Shown here: in pieces, positions 11,569-20,099 of the stretch | Layout: every line of letters starts with the position of its first letter | Position numbering within the stretch: position 1 is the stretch's first letter | Source: Paenibacillaceae bacterium GAS479 | Lineage (GTDB): Bacteria; Bacillota; Bacilli; Paenibacillales; Paenibacillaceae | Direction: 5' to 3' | Length of the DNA stretch: 64,000 bases | Assembly (NCBI GenBank): GCA_900105225.1 | Contig: LT629764.1 | Span: forward strand, 4,360,501 to 4,424,500 | Program-made: the position numbers and the translations under genes | Notes under the pieces: model-generated | The model's input: the letters and a program-made list of their open reading frames with translations, nothing else | Told to the model about the DNA's origin: nothing | Databases searched by the model: none

Positions 11569-12417
11569 ATGGAAGCGGATAAACGCCGTATTATCGTGCA
11601 GGAAATCCAGCAGTGGAGGAAGGGCAAGCTGCTTCCAGATCATTATTGTGATTTCTTGCTAAACCTTTATGCTGATCGGGAAAGTGACTTGGCAGAAGAT
11701 GAAACACCATCTACGAAACGTAATAGAACAGCTAGAGCAGCCCATGCAGCGGCTGGTGCAGCAGGCTGGAAATGGTTATTATTCTTTGCCTTATTTTCCC
11801 TCTTTTTCTTGATTGTTCTTCATTTTAACGCTTTTCATCCAGCAATGCAAATTGCTATCCCTCTGCTTTTGACCGGTGGCTTTTTAACTACAGGAGTGGT
11901 TCTAAGGTCTCGTAGTGAGACCGCAGGCATGGCTTGGACGGGTGCTGGAATGCTACTCCTGGTGGGCTCCGTAATTTATCTCATGAGATTGCATGCCTTG
12001 GAAAATTGGGGCTGGAACGTCCTTATATGGAGTTTATGCGCCATATTCTGGGTAGTCTATGGTATCTGGCAACGCATTCCGCTGCTTCATTTTTGCGGCT
12101 GGATCTGCCTTGCTCTCGTATACAGCATCCTGCTGAACCGACTTGCAGATGGTGGCTCTATGTGGGACAAACAGGTTTATTGGCTGCCGCTTGCGGTGTT
12201 GTTTGGGTGGAGCGGATGGTTTATTCGGCGCTGGAGCAAGCAGGGCTGCACAGTGCTATTGGCTGTATGTGCATTGCTTGTATTAATGCCTGAGGTGACA
12301 ATGCTTGTCGAGAATGCGAGTATGGTTTGGCTCCAAGGGCTATTTGTTGGTAAACTGGTTATAGGCGGGGGATTGCTGTTCCTCTTGCGAAAATATTGGA
12401 TTGAGTGGGTTGCCTGA
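11569..12417 (+). CDS. Polytopic membrane protein of unknown function
   Basis: 282 residues. A hydrophilic N terminus of about 60 residues (including W-R-K-G-K-L-L-P and L-N-L-Y) is followed by about eight membrane segments from residue 65 to the C terminus. The N-terminal pattern (short helical W...G-x-L/I...L...Y segment before the membrane part) is reminiscent of DUF2157-like membrane proteins, but I cannot assign it firmly. AAGGAGC precedes the ATG. It occupies the place where B. subtilis has cccA (cytochrome c550), but has no haem motif. The stop lies inside the start region of trmK, suggesting co-transcription. Confidence 0.7.
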   Translation: MEADKRRIIVQEIQQWRKGKLLPDHYCDFLLNLYADRESDLAEDETPSTKRNRTARAAHAAAGAAGWKWLLFFALFSLFFLIVLHFNAFHPAMQIAIPLLLTGGFLTTGVVLRSRSETAGMAWTGAGMLLLVGSVIYLMRLHALENWGWNVLIWSLCAIFWVVYGIWQRIPLLHFCGWICLALVYSILLNRLADGGSMWDKQVYWLPLAVLFGWSGWFIRRWSKQGCTVLLAVCALLVLMPEVTMLVENASMVWLQGLFVGKLVIGGGLLFLLRKYWIEWVA

Positions 12418-12419
12418 AT

Positions 12420-13190
12420 ATGTTGAATTCCAAACGATTAACCGCTATTGCGGACTATGTCGCCCAAGGCGCAAGAGTTGCCGATATTGGCTCGGATCAT
12501 GCCTTGCTGCCAATTGAGCTTGTAAGCCGGGGGACATGCCCGTCCGCGATAGCAGGAGAAGTAAATGACGGCCCGTTAGAGGCGGCGCGCAGAGGCATTG
12601 CTGCAGCGGGCCTTGGGCGCGTAATCAATGCTCGTAAGGGCAATGGGCTTGAAGTGCTGCAGCCCGGCGAAGCGGATACGGTAACAATTGCCGGAATGGG
12701 CGGAGCCCTTATTGTCTCGATTTTAGAGGCAGGGAGGCAAACCGGCAAGCTGGAAGGCGTTTCGCAACTCGTGCTGCAGCCGAATGTAGGCGAGGAGCTG
12801 GTGCGCTCCTGGCTGCTGGAGCAAGGGTGGTTGCTGGCCGAGGAATCCATACTGGAAGAGGATGGCAAATACTACGAAATCGTCCATGCGCTTCGCCAAG
12901 CGGACGCTGCCGCCCGCAACGAAGCCATTTACGGAGGAGAGCCACTGCTTAACAATCTTACTGCGGACGACGACAGGCAGCTAAAGCTGAAGCTGGGGCC
13001 TTTTCTCGCTCGTTCCAAACAACCGGTATTTATCGAGAAATGGCGCTCGGAGCTCCATAAAATGAAGCGCATCGAGGCGCAGATTGGGCAGTCGGTCACC
13101 GAGGATGCAAGCAAACGCCGAGAGGCTATGGCCAAAGAAATCAAGGTGATCGAGGAGGTGCTGGAATGTACGCAAACGGGTATGTCGTAA
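12420..13190 (+). CDS. trmK: tRNA (adenine(22)-N(1))-methyltransferase TrmK
   Basis: SAM-dependent methyltransferase making m1A22 in tRNA, a Gram-positive-type enzyme. It has the SAM-binding motif V-A-D-I-G-S-D-H-A-L-L-P and the T-I-A-G-M-G-G segment typical of the family. Start taken at ATG 12420 (256 residues, M-L-N-S-K-R-L); a GTG at 12405 inside the preceding gene is an alternative. The 3' end overlaps the Nif3-like gene by 25 bases, the same arrangement as yqfN-yqfO in B. subtilis. Confidence 0.92.
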   Translation: MLNSKRLTAIADYVAQGARVADIGSDHALLPIELVSRGTCPSAIAGEVNDGPLEAARRGIAAAGLGRVINARKGNGLEVLQPGEADTVTIAGMGGALIVSILEAGRQTGKLEGVSQLVLQPNVGEELVRSWLLEQGWLLAEESILEEDGKYYEIVHALRQADAAARNEAIYGGEPLLNNLTADDDRQLKLKLGPFLARSKQPVFIEKWRSELHKMKRIEAQIGQSVTEDASKRREAMAKEIKVIEEVLECTQTGMS

Positions 13191-14287
13191 CAGGACTGAT
13201 GGAGCAGCTTGCTCCTAAGAAATACGCCGTGGAAAATGATCGAATTGGTCTTCAGCTGGGAACGTTGCAGAAGCCGGTGCGCAAAGTGCTGGTCGCACTT
13301 GATGTAACGCATGAGGTTGTTGATGAGGCGATCACAGCAGGCGTCGATCTGATCATTGCTCATCATGCGATTATTTTTCGGCCGCTAGCCAAGCTGGATA
13401 CGGCAACCCCTGCCGGCTCACTATACGAGAAGCTGATCAAGAACGATATCGCCGTTTATATCTCCCATACTAATCTGGATGTCGCCGAAAGCGGCATGAA
13501 TGATTGGATGGCGGATGCCGTTGGCATTTTGCCAGAAGGCCGTGTCAGTTTGGAAAAGGTACATGAGGAGCGCCTGTTCAAGCTAGCTGTTTATGTTCCG
13601 GAAGCACATGCAGAGGCAGTCCGTCAGGCGATGTGGGCGGCAGGAGGCGGGACGATCGGCGCTTACGATCAATGCAGCTTCAACGTTAGCGGCATGGGCA
13701 CATTCCGTCCTGGAGCTGGAAGCAGCCCGTTCATCGGCGTTGCCGGAAGACTGGAGACGGTCGATGAAATCCGTGTCGAGATGGCTGTGACGGAAAGTTT
13801 GCTACGCAAAACGATAAAGGCGATGCTGGCTGCACATCCTTATGAGGAAACGGCCTATGATGCGACGCTTCTAGAGCGTGAAGGTAAGTCGCTTGGACTT
13901 GGCCGCAGCGGCCGACTGGTGAAGCCGACTACGCTAGCAGAGCTGGCAGAGCGGGTCAAGGTAGCATTTGACGTGCCTTTTGTTCGTATTACAGGTAATC
14001 CAGAGGCGGAGATTCGCAAAGCTGCCGTGCTCGGCGGCTCTGGAGCACGTTATTGGAAGCCTGCTCAATTCGCCGGCGCTCAGGTGCTCATCACGGGAGA
14101 TATCGACTATCATTCGGCGCATGATGCGCTGGCAGCAGGCATGCTGCTCATCGATCCCGGACATAACGCCGAGAAGATTATGAAGCAGCAGGTAACGCAG
14201 TGGCTGAGCGAGCGGTTAACAACTTCCAAGTACGCAACGGAGATAATCGCTTCTACAATAAATACCGAGCCATTCCAGCTTGCCTAA
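13166..14287 (+). CDS. yqfO: Nif3-like dinuclear metal centre protein (YqfO family)
   Basis: 373 residues. The Nif3 halves are at the N terminus (D-R-I-G-L-Q-L-G; A-H-H-A-I-I-F with paired His) and C terminus (L-I-T-G-D-I-D-Y-H; D-P-G-H-N-A-E). They are separated by an inserted PII/CutA-like domain of about 100 residues (near 130-230), as in Bacillales YqfO. Family members bind two metal ions and form toroidal hexamers; the biochemical role is not settled. Overlap with trmK suggests co-expression. The stop codon lies in the -35 region of the rnpB promoter. Confidence 0.92.
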   Translation: MYANGYVVTGLMEQLAPKKYAVENDRIGLQLGTLQKPVRKVLVALDVTHEVVDEAITAGVDLIIAHHAIIFRPLAKLDTATPAGSLYEKLIKNDIAVYISHTNLDVAESGMNDWMADAVGILPEGRVSLEKVHEERLFKLAVYVPEAHAEAVRQAMWAAGGGTIGAYDQCSFNVSGMGTFRPGAGSSPFIGVAGRLETVDEIRVEMAVTESLLRKTIKAMLAAHPYEETAYDATLLEREGKSLGLGRSGRLVKPTTLAELAERVKVAFDVPFVRITGNPEAEIRKAAVLGGSGARYWKPAQFAGAQVLITGDIDYHSAHDALAAGMLLIDPGHNAEKIMKQQVTQWLSERLTTSKYATEIIASTINTEPFQLA

Positions 14288-14308
14288 CTGGCCTGATCCA
14301 GCTATACT
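14280..14308 (+). promoter_or_regulatory. Promoter of rnpB
   Basis: TTGCCT (14280-14285), 17-base spacer, TATACT (14303-14308), placing a start near 14315, exactly before the P1 helix of RNase P RNA. The -35 box overlaps the stop codon of the preceding gene. Confidence 0.7.
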
Positions 14309-14315
14309 AGCTAAG

Positions 14316-14733
14316 GTGTCGGAAAGTCTGACAGACAATCGCTGGCGGCGCGAGCCGCGAGAGGAAAGTCCGGGCTCCACAGGGCAGGATGCTGGATAAC
14401 GTCCAGTCGGCGCGAGCCGAAGGATAGTGCCACAGAAATGGACCGCCGATGGCCGACGCTTGCGTCGGATCAGGCAAGGGTGGAACCGTGGTGTAAGAGA
14501 CCACGAGCGGCGTTGGTGACAACGCGGCTGGTAAACCCCATCTGGAGCAAGACCTAAGAGAACGCAGCAGCCTTTATTGGCGGCAGCCCTAGCCCGGGGC
14601 GCGTTCGGGTTGGTCGCTTGAGCCTACTAGCAATGGCAGGCCTAGATAGATGATTGTCGCTTGACAGTGGGAGGGTCGTTCCCGTTTGCACCACGAAGAG
14701 CACAGAACCCGGCTTATGGCAGACTTTCCGCAA
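14316..14733 (+). ncRNA. rnpB: RNase P RNA, type A architecture
   Basis: Catalytic RNA that trims tRNA 5' leaders. The ends are fixed by a perfect 11-bp P1 helix, CGGAAAGTCTG (14320-14330) with CAGACTTTCCG (14720-14730). The universal core is visible: GAGGAAAGTCCGGGCTC (P4 5' strand) and ACAGAACCCGGCTTAT near the 3' end. Segments in between (GCCGATGGCC; GATCAGGCAAGGGTG; GCTTGAGCC; GGCCTAGATAGATGATTGTC) follow the E. coli/type A RNA closely. Hairpins corresponding to P13 (GTGGT...ACCAC) and P14 (CGTTGGTGACAACG) are present, as is a GAACGC/GCGTTC helix in the P16-P17 region. The B. subtilis type B layout is not seen. Confidence 0.95.
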
Positions 14734-14772
14734 CGACCTGATTTCAGAAGCGAATAATCGCTTTTCAACTTC

Positions 14773-14813
14773 AAAAAGCTTCCTGGCTGCCGCAGCGGCC
14801 AGGAAGCTTTTTT
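14773..14813. terminator. Bidirectional terminator between rnpB and the subtilase gene
   Basis: Stem AAAAAGCTTCCTGGC / GCCAGGAAGCTTTTT around a GC-rich 10-base loop. The A-run and T-run flanks let it stop transcription from both converging sides. Confidence 0.9.
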
Positions 14814-14831
14814 CATACCCTTTAACTGCTA

Positions 14832-16811
14832 TCAGGGGAACCCGATGCTGCGAACAAGCTCCTCCAAGCGCTCGCGGAGCCGCGCCGGGAAGGATTGCAA
14901 TGATTCGGCGGCAGTTTTGCCGACGGCATTATTAGTGCCAGCAGTTGAATTCGGCACAACAGCAGCTGTATTTGGATTCTTAGCCGGGCCTGCTGCCAAA
15001 TCGGCATTTTTACCATTGCTTTCTGCTGCTTGAAGCGCTTTGTCGATATCGATCTGGCCGTAGCCGAAATAGGAATCCTTGCCTTTGACCCCAAGATCGC
15101 GGGCTGTGCTGCGCATGAGCTCGTACACCTCTACATTGGTCAATGCGGGATTACGGGAGCGGATAAGCGCCGCTAGCGCCGAGACATGCGGACTGGCCAT
15201 TGAAGTTCCGGAGAGCGCCGCATACTGGCCCTCGAGATAGGTGCTGGCGATGCTGTCGCCAGGAGCTGCAACGTCGATATAATCACCATAGTTGGAAAAG
15301 GAAGATTTTTCACCGCGGGAGTCTGTCGACCCGACTGCAAAAACTTCCGGATAAGCGGCCGGATAACCGGGCTGTGCTGAATTGTCATTCCCGCTTGCCG
15401 CGACGAGCACGACATCCCGCTCGAACGCGTATTTGATCGCGTCATGTAAAAAATCCGACTGAGCGTAGTTTCCAAGGCTCATGTTAATCACTTTGGCCCC
15501 ATTATCGACCGCCCATATCAGACCTTGAGCCACGGAATAAGTTGAGCCGGCACCGCTGTTGTCTAATACTTTGACTGGCATAATTTTGTTGTACCAGGTC
15601 AAGCCGGCGATTCCTTCGCCATTATTAACGGAAGCCGCAATAATGCCGGCTACATGCGTTCCATGCCCGACATCATCCACAGGGGCCTTGCCGGAGGTAA
15701 CGATGTTCATTCCTTTGGTCAGCTTGCCTACCAGATCGGGATGATCCTGCTGCACGCCTGTGTCAAGAACAGCGACTTTGACAGCTTCGCTTCCTTTGGA
15801 CAGATTCCAGCCAAGCTCGGTCTCAATCGATGGAAGGTTCCACTGGTAATCGGAATAGAGACGATCATTCGGCACGATGGGTGTTACATCTATGGGCGCG
15901 TTATTAGGTGACTCATTGGTCAAATAAAGATAATGCGGCTCTACATAAGTCGGATTCCACTTTTTGCGGAAATAAGCTTTCATTTTATCTGTTTCCAGCG
16001 ATCGGGAACGAAAGACGTATACGTTACGCATATGGTTTTCCGAGGAAGCCCCGATGTCTCGCTTAATTTGCTCCATTTGCTTCTTTGTCGGCTCTGTGGG
16101 AAAGCGGACAACGACCTCATGAATATGATAATGGCTTGCGCCTCCATTATCTTCGCCCGTACGGACCGTGAACTCACGGTTTGAGCCGGCTCGGACCGAC
16201 TCGATTCGGTAGTTTCCTTCCGCAGGATAGGGGACTTGCCGCAAATTGCGCATTTGATGCCGCTCCACATCGCCGACCACATTTTGCCGAATCAGGCCGA
16301 CAATACCACCTTTACCTTCAGGTGCAGGAATACCGAGCAGCAAATATCTTTTGCCCGCAGTGGACATAGCCTGAGCTTGATAACGGGAACCTGCTTTAAT
16401 GGATTGAAATGCCTTATCGGAATGAGCCTTTGCAAGCTGCCCCGCATCGGAAGGAACACTTCCGACAGTGGTGTCAGAGCTGCTTCCGTCTCCCCAGCTC
16501 AAAAAAACCATCTGTGGATGTTGGGCGATCAAATGCCGCATATGTTCCGTGCGTTTGGAAGCCGGCTCGCCAGCAAGCCGGAACAGCGTTCCGATGTCTT
16601 TCGAGCATTGGCTGGCGCAAAGCTGCGCTGTCGCTTCCATATCATGCCGAATATCAGCTGCCTTAAGCTGCTTTTCTTGCTCTGCGGACAAGGCCCGCGT
16701 CTTGGCTTTCTGCTCCTGAGGCTGCTTTCCGGGAATGAACCATGGACTGATTGGAATCAACAACGTAAGTAAAGCCAGCGCAGTAAAAGCGCCGATCCAT
16801 TTTTTTCTCAT
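14832..16811 (-). CDS. Secreted subtilisin-like serine protease (S8) with long N-terminal region
   Basis: 659 residues with an N-terminal signal peptide (R-K-K then a hydrophobic stretch). The peptidase S8 domain occupies roughly residues 325-610, with catalytic Asp350 (V-L-D-T-G), His383 (G-H-G-T-H-V-A-G) and Ser537 (G-T-S-M-A-S-P) and the oxyanion Asn in A-A-S-G-N-D-N. About 290 residues lie between signal and catalytic domain. Their last part is probably the inhibitory propeptide; the rest has no obvious motif. The last 50 residues are Ala/Asn-rich. GGGAGG precedes the ATG. A TATAAT-like box on this strand (16887-16892) is the best promoter candidate, with a poor -35. Confidence 0.92.
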   Translation of the reverse strand: MRKKWIGAFTALALLTLLIPISPWFIPGKQPQEQKAKTRALSAEQEKQLKAADIRHDMEATAQLCASQCSKDIGTLFRLAGEPASKRTEHMRHLIAQHPQMVFLSWGDGSSSDTTVGSVPSDAGQLAKAHSDKAFQSIKAGSRYQAQAMSTAGKRYLLLGIPAPEGKGGIVGLIRQNVVGDVERHQMRNLRQVPYPAEGNYRIESVRAGSNREFTVRTGEDNGGASHYHIHEVVVRFPTEPTKKQMEQIKRDIGASSENHMRNVYVFRSRSLETDKMKAYFRKKWNPTYVEPHYLYLTNESPNNAPIDVTPIVPNDRLYSDYQWNLPSIETELGWNLSKGSEAVKVAVLDTGVQQDHPDLVGKLTKGMNIVTSGKAPVDDVGHGTHVAGIIAASVNNGEGIAGLTWYNKIMPVKVLDNSGAGSTYSVAQGLIWAVDNGAKVINMSLGNYAQSDFLHDAIKYAFERDVVLVAASGNDNSAQPGYPAAYPEVFAVGSTDSRGEKSSFSNYGDYIDVAAPGDSIASTYLEGQYAALSGTSMASPHVSALAALIRSRNPALTNVEVYELMRSTARDLGVKGKDSYFGYGQIDIDKALQAAESNGKNADLAAGPAKNPNTAAVVPNSTAGTNNAVGKTAAESLQSFPARLRERLEELVRSIGFP

Positions 16812-17019
16812 GCGGCAGAAACCTCCCGTTATTATGGAACGTCATTCATACGCGCTCTGACCTTAGATTCAGGCAGATGAGCTGAAATTATACGAATGGT
16901 TTCAAACGAGAAAAGCGGAATACTCCCTCCAAAAAAGTTCAAATCATGCCGATTCTATGATAGGATATACATAATCTTTAACTTTCTTACGGGATTGATG
17001 AAAGGGGAACTTATTCACC

Positions 17020-17520
17020 ATGCCATCTGCCAATGTAAAGCCGCTCAGCGAATCTACACGCTCCAAACTCAAGGATGCTGTCTCGCAACTGGAACCATTC
17101 CTTAACGAGAATGCGCTTCCGCAGCTTGCAGCCCAAGACGCTAACGACGAAGAACTCACCTTCTACAGGGGACTTCTGTCCGATCTCCGCCATCTGCTCG
17201 TTTACTCGGAGGTTGCTTATGAGAAGCTGGGCGTTACGCTGCGTCGTCCGAACTTTGATGTCGAGCATGCCGAGCGTCAGCTTTATGAGGTTTACCATCA
17301 CTGCGTTAATGCTTTCTTCTATCCTAAAAATGAAGGTTACTCCGAAGACGGACGTTACGCTTATACGGGTCAGGATGCCATTCGCTTCCGCCATAAGCCA
17401 CTCCGCTCGGCCCGCGATATCGTCCTCTCCGTATCCAAGATTTACGAGGAGCTTCGCGATGATCTGTCCTATTACGAAAATGACTACATGACCCAGCGCC
17501 GCATGCAGGGTCAAAAATAG
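17020..17520 (+). CDS. ypuI: YpuI-like protein (DUF3907)
   Basis: 166-residue soluble, helical protein. The order and motifs, such as L-L-V-Y-S-E-V-A-Y-E-K-L-G near residue 65, H-H-C-V-N-A-F-F-Y-P-K and Y-T-G-Q-D-A-I-R-F, match my recollection of B. subtilis YpuI. Function unknown. GAAAGGGG precedes the ATG. It runs into a terminator hairpin that also contains the ribosome-binding site of the next gene. Confidence 0.7.
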   Translation: MPSANVKPLSESTRSKLKDAVSQLEPFLNENALPQLAAQDANDEELTFYRGLLSDLRHLLVYSEVAYEKLGVTLRRPNFDVEHAERQLYEVYHHCVNAFFYPKNEGYSEDGRYAYTGQDAIRFRHKPLRSARDIVLSVSKIYEELRDDLSYYENDYMTQRRMQGQK

Positions 17521-17532
17521 GAAAGCATAAGC

Positions 17533-17572
17533 CACCCCTGCTGAGGCAAGCTACTTAGCGGGGGTGATTTTT
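17533..17572 (+). terminator. Terminator that contains the ribosome-binding site of the DUF1540 gene
   Basis: CACCCCTGCT (17533-17542) pairs with AGCGGGGGTG (17557-17566), followed by A and five T (17568-17572). The 3' arm GGGGGTGAT is also the only Shine-Dalgarno for the ATG at 17573, which follows the T-run with no gap. The same structure can thus end ypuI transcripts and hide the start of the next gene. Confidence 0.75.
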
Positions 17573-17791
17573 ATGCCAAAAGGCGTAGCATGCAGCGTAT
17601 CCAACTGTGCGTTCTGGGGCGAAGGCAATCAATGCGGAGCTCAAGCGATCAACATCGAGATCGACAAGCATGCTCATGCGGATCTATCCGCTGAATTTGC
17701 AGGCGGCGAGCTCGGAGCCGATCACCAGGACAAAGCAGAAGAATCTTCTGCAACTTGCTGTCATACCTTTCAACCGAAAGACAATGCTTGA
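17573..17791 (+). CDS. DUF1540 small cysteine-rich protein
   Basis: 72 residues. It has the DUF1540 pattern: C-S-V-S-N-C-A-F-W (two Cys four apart), G-N-Q-C-G-A-Q-A-I, then C-C-H-T-F-Q-P at the C terminus. The conserved cysteines suggest metal binding; the function is unknown, though such proteins are common in spore-formers. A GTG nine bases upstream is an alternative start, but it lies inside the hairpin stem. Confidence 0.85.
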   Translation: MPKGVACSVSNCAFWGEGNQCGAQAINIEIDKHAHADLSAEFAGGELGADHQDKAEESSATCCHTFQPKDNA

Positions 17792-17834
17792 TTTGCGCTC
17801 ATTCTTTAAAAACTAACAACAGGCTGTTAAGCCG

Positions 17835-17862
17835 AGCCGTCCGTTCCTGCGGACGGCTTTTT
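17835..17862 (+). terminator. Terminator after the DUF1540 gene
   Basis: Perfect 9-bp stem AGCCGTCCG / CGGACGGCT (17835-17843, 17850-17858) followed by a T-run. Confidence 0.85.
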
Positions 17863-17966
17863 GACGTTTTTAATTCTCGAGAGGATGTTGATCACTGCTC
17901 TTCATTTCAGCTAACACCAAACCGATATACAGGAGCATAATGGCAAAATAGGGAGTGGAAGTTCAG

Positions 17967-18740
17967 ATGTCGATTGACCCACGAACGCTTACCGCACTTA
18001 TCAAGCTCCAGCTTGCTCCAAGCCTGGAGATGTTTACAGGAACCGGAAGTAATAGTACGTCAGCCACGAACAATGGATTTGAACAAATTCTTAGTGGGCT
18101 GACCTCAGCAACCTCCTCCAGTAGTTTGGACACGAGCGCTCTGCAAGGTGCTGAGACTGGCTACACCGATGTTAATGTCTCAGGATATGGCGGAGGTTCG
18201 TCAGGTAACAGTGTCGGCACTCTAGGCATGGATTCGGCGGGTTTACAAGCAGCTCTAGTCGCTGCCGGAAGCAGCCTTGCCGATGTCGGTATGGGGACGA
18301 CGAATGGGAGTGGCAGCGAGGCGTCTGCCCCTTTTGATTCATTGATTAATGGAGCAGCTGCCAAATACGGCATTTCCCCCTCGCTAATTCGCAGCGTCAT
18401 CGATGCGGAGTCTTCCTTCAATCCGCAAGCCGTCTCTTCTGCAGGCGCCAAAGGTCTTATGCAGTTAATGGATGGCACGGCCAGCGGACTTGGAGTGACA
18501 AATTCCTTCGATCCCGCCCAAAATATCGATGGCGGTACGAAGTATCTGTCTTATCTGCTCGGCAAGTTTGAAAATAGTGTACCTGCAGCTCTCGCTGCTT
18601 ATAATGCCGGCCCTGGACGGCTTGACCGGCTTGGAATCAAGGATGAGGCGTCGCTTAACGAGAAGTATGAGTCGTTGCCGCAGGAGACGCAGAACTATGT
18701 GCTTAAGGTAATGCGCAAGCTAGAAGGGGCCGGGTTGTAA
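17967..18740 (+). CDS. Lytic transglycosylase (SLT-type)
   Basis: 257 residues. A low-complexity Ser/Gly/Thr-rich N-terminal half (to about residue 110) is followed by a transglycosylase SLT domain: the catalytic Glu lies in I-D-A-E-S-S-F-N-P, then A-G-A-K-G-L-M-Q-L-M and A-A-L-A-A-Y-N-A-G-P. It cleaves peptidoglycan between MurNAc and GlcNAc. No clear signal peptide or lipobox is seen, so the export route is uncertain; B. subtilis YjbJ is a comparable protein. GTG 17955 is an alternative start. Confidence 0.88.
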   Translation: MSIDPRTLTALIKLQLAPSLEMFTGTGSNSTSATNNGFEQILSGLTSATSSSSLDTSALQGAETGYTDVNVSGYGGGSSGNSVGTLGMDSAGLQAALVAAGSSLADVGMGTTNGSGSEASAPFDSLINGAAAKYGISPSLIRSVIDAESSFNPQAVSSAGAKGLMQLMDGTASGLGVTNSFDPAQNIDGGTKYLSYLLGKFENSVPAALAAYNAGPGRLDRLGIKDEASLNEKYESLPQETQNYVLKVMRKLEGAGL

Positions 18741-18911
18741 CAGTCGGCATTTTATAATAGGATATGCTTATGGCTGGGCTCATGGCTTGCGGCCAGGAGC
18801 GCACAGGAAGGACCGCGGCCAGTTGCTGCCCCATTACAGGGCGACAGCTGTCGCTGGTCTTTTTGTTGTACTGGAAAGTATATTTTTACGGGTACTGAGG
18901 GGGTTGAACGA

Positions 18912-20099
18912 ATGAACCAAGAAGAGCCGCTGTTGTATTTTGACCACTGCGCCTCTACGCCTCCGCATCCTGAAGTGATTCGCACGCTTGCTGAAGTGAT
19001 GGAGCGTCATTATGCCAATCCTTCTTCAATCCATCGCCTTGGGCTGGATGCCGGCAGATTGCTTGGCGGAGCGAGGGAGCTAATGGGACGGTTGTTCGGG
19101 ACGACGTCGGAGGAATGGATATTCACATCCGGGGGGACGGAGAGCAACCAACTTGCTATAAAGGGAGCCGCATACGCAGCGAAGCATAGAGGAAAACATG
19201 TCATTACTTCGGCGACGGAGCATCCCTCCGTACGGGAGGCTTTTGAGAGTCTGGCGGCGGATGGTTTTGAGGTCACTTATTTGCCGGTGAACGATGTCGG
19301 CCTGATCTCCGTGGACATGCTGCAGGAAGCGATCCGGCCCGACACAACGCTGGTGAGCCTGATGCATGTGAACAATGAGGTAGGAACGATTGGGCCCATT
19401 GCGGATGTGGGTGCACTACTGCGGAAGTATCCGGGCATCAGCTTCCATGTAGATGGGGTGCAGAGCATCGGGAAGCTCCCCATACACCTGCGGGAGTGGG
19501 GAGTGGACCTGTTCAGCGGTTCCGCGCATAAGCTACGGGGGCCGAAGGGAACGGGCTTCCTCTATGTGCGCGGCGGCATGCGGCTGGAACCGCTGCTGGG
19601 AGGCGGAGGCCAGGAAGGCGGCTTGCGGGGAGGCACGCCTAATGTACCGGGCATAGTCGCTTCCGTCAAGGCGTTGCGTATGGCGCTGGAATCGCAACAA
19701 GAGAGAGAAGGGCGGATGCGAGCGTTAAGAACGCGTCTACTGCGCCGTTTGCAACAGTTGCCGGAGCTGATAATTAATGGCGAAACGGATCCGATTTCGG
19801 ACAAGCAGGCGCCGCATATTTTACATTTTTCCTATCCAGGCATGAAGCCCGAAGTTATTGTCCATGCATTAGAGGAGCGAGGGATAATTATATCGACCAA
19901 GTCGGCATGCTCTTCTCGGGACGAACGTCCGAGCGAAGTGCTGCTTGCTATGGGATACCCGATTCCACGGGCCGCTGGAGGACTTCGAGTCAGCTTTGGT
20001 GATGAACATGATGAGGCAGCCGTCGATCAGATTGCAGAGGCATTAGAAGCAGTTGTACGGCTTTTGAAGCCGTTGGAGAGGGGCATTACGAGTAAATGA
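18912..20099 (+). CDS. Cysteine desulfurase (NifS/IscS family) paired with ThiI
   Basis: PLP enzyme, 395 residues, releasing sulfur from cysteine as a protein persulfide. The PLP lysine is K207 in S-A-H-K-L-R-G-P-K-G. The active-site cysteine is C333 in K-S-A-C-S-S-R. The C-terminal end overlaps thiI by four bases (ATGA), as for the NifZ-ThiI pair of B. subtilis, so it most likely feeds sulfur to ThiI for 4-thiouridine. In the 171-base gap upstream, a long imperfect hairpin (about 18810-18870) followed by CTTTTTG may end the transglycosylase transcript. Confidence 0.93.
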   Translation: MNQEEPLLYFDHCASTPPHPEVIRTLAEVMERHYANPSSIHRLGLDAGRLLGGARELMGRLFGTTSEEWIFTSGGTESNQLAIKGAAYAAKHRGKHVITSATEHPSVREAFESLAADGFEVTYLPVNDVGLISVDMLQEAIRPDTTLVSLMHVNNEVGTIGPIADVGALLRKYPGISFHVDGVQSIGKLPIHLREWGVDLFSGSAHKLRGPKGTGFLYVRGGMRLEPLLGGGGQEGGLRGGTPNVPGIVASVKALRMALESQQEREGRMRALRTRLLRRLQQLPELIINGETDPISDKQAPHILHFSYPGMKPEVIVHALEERGIIISTKSACSSRDERPSEVLLAMGYPIPRAAGGLRVSFGDEHDEAAVDQIAEALEAVVRLLKPLERGITSK

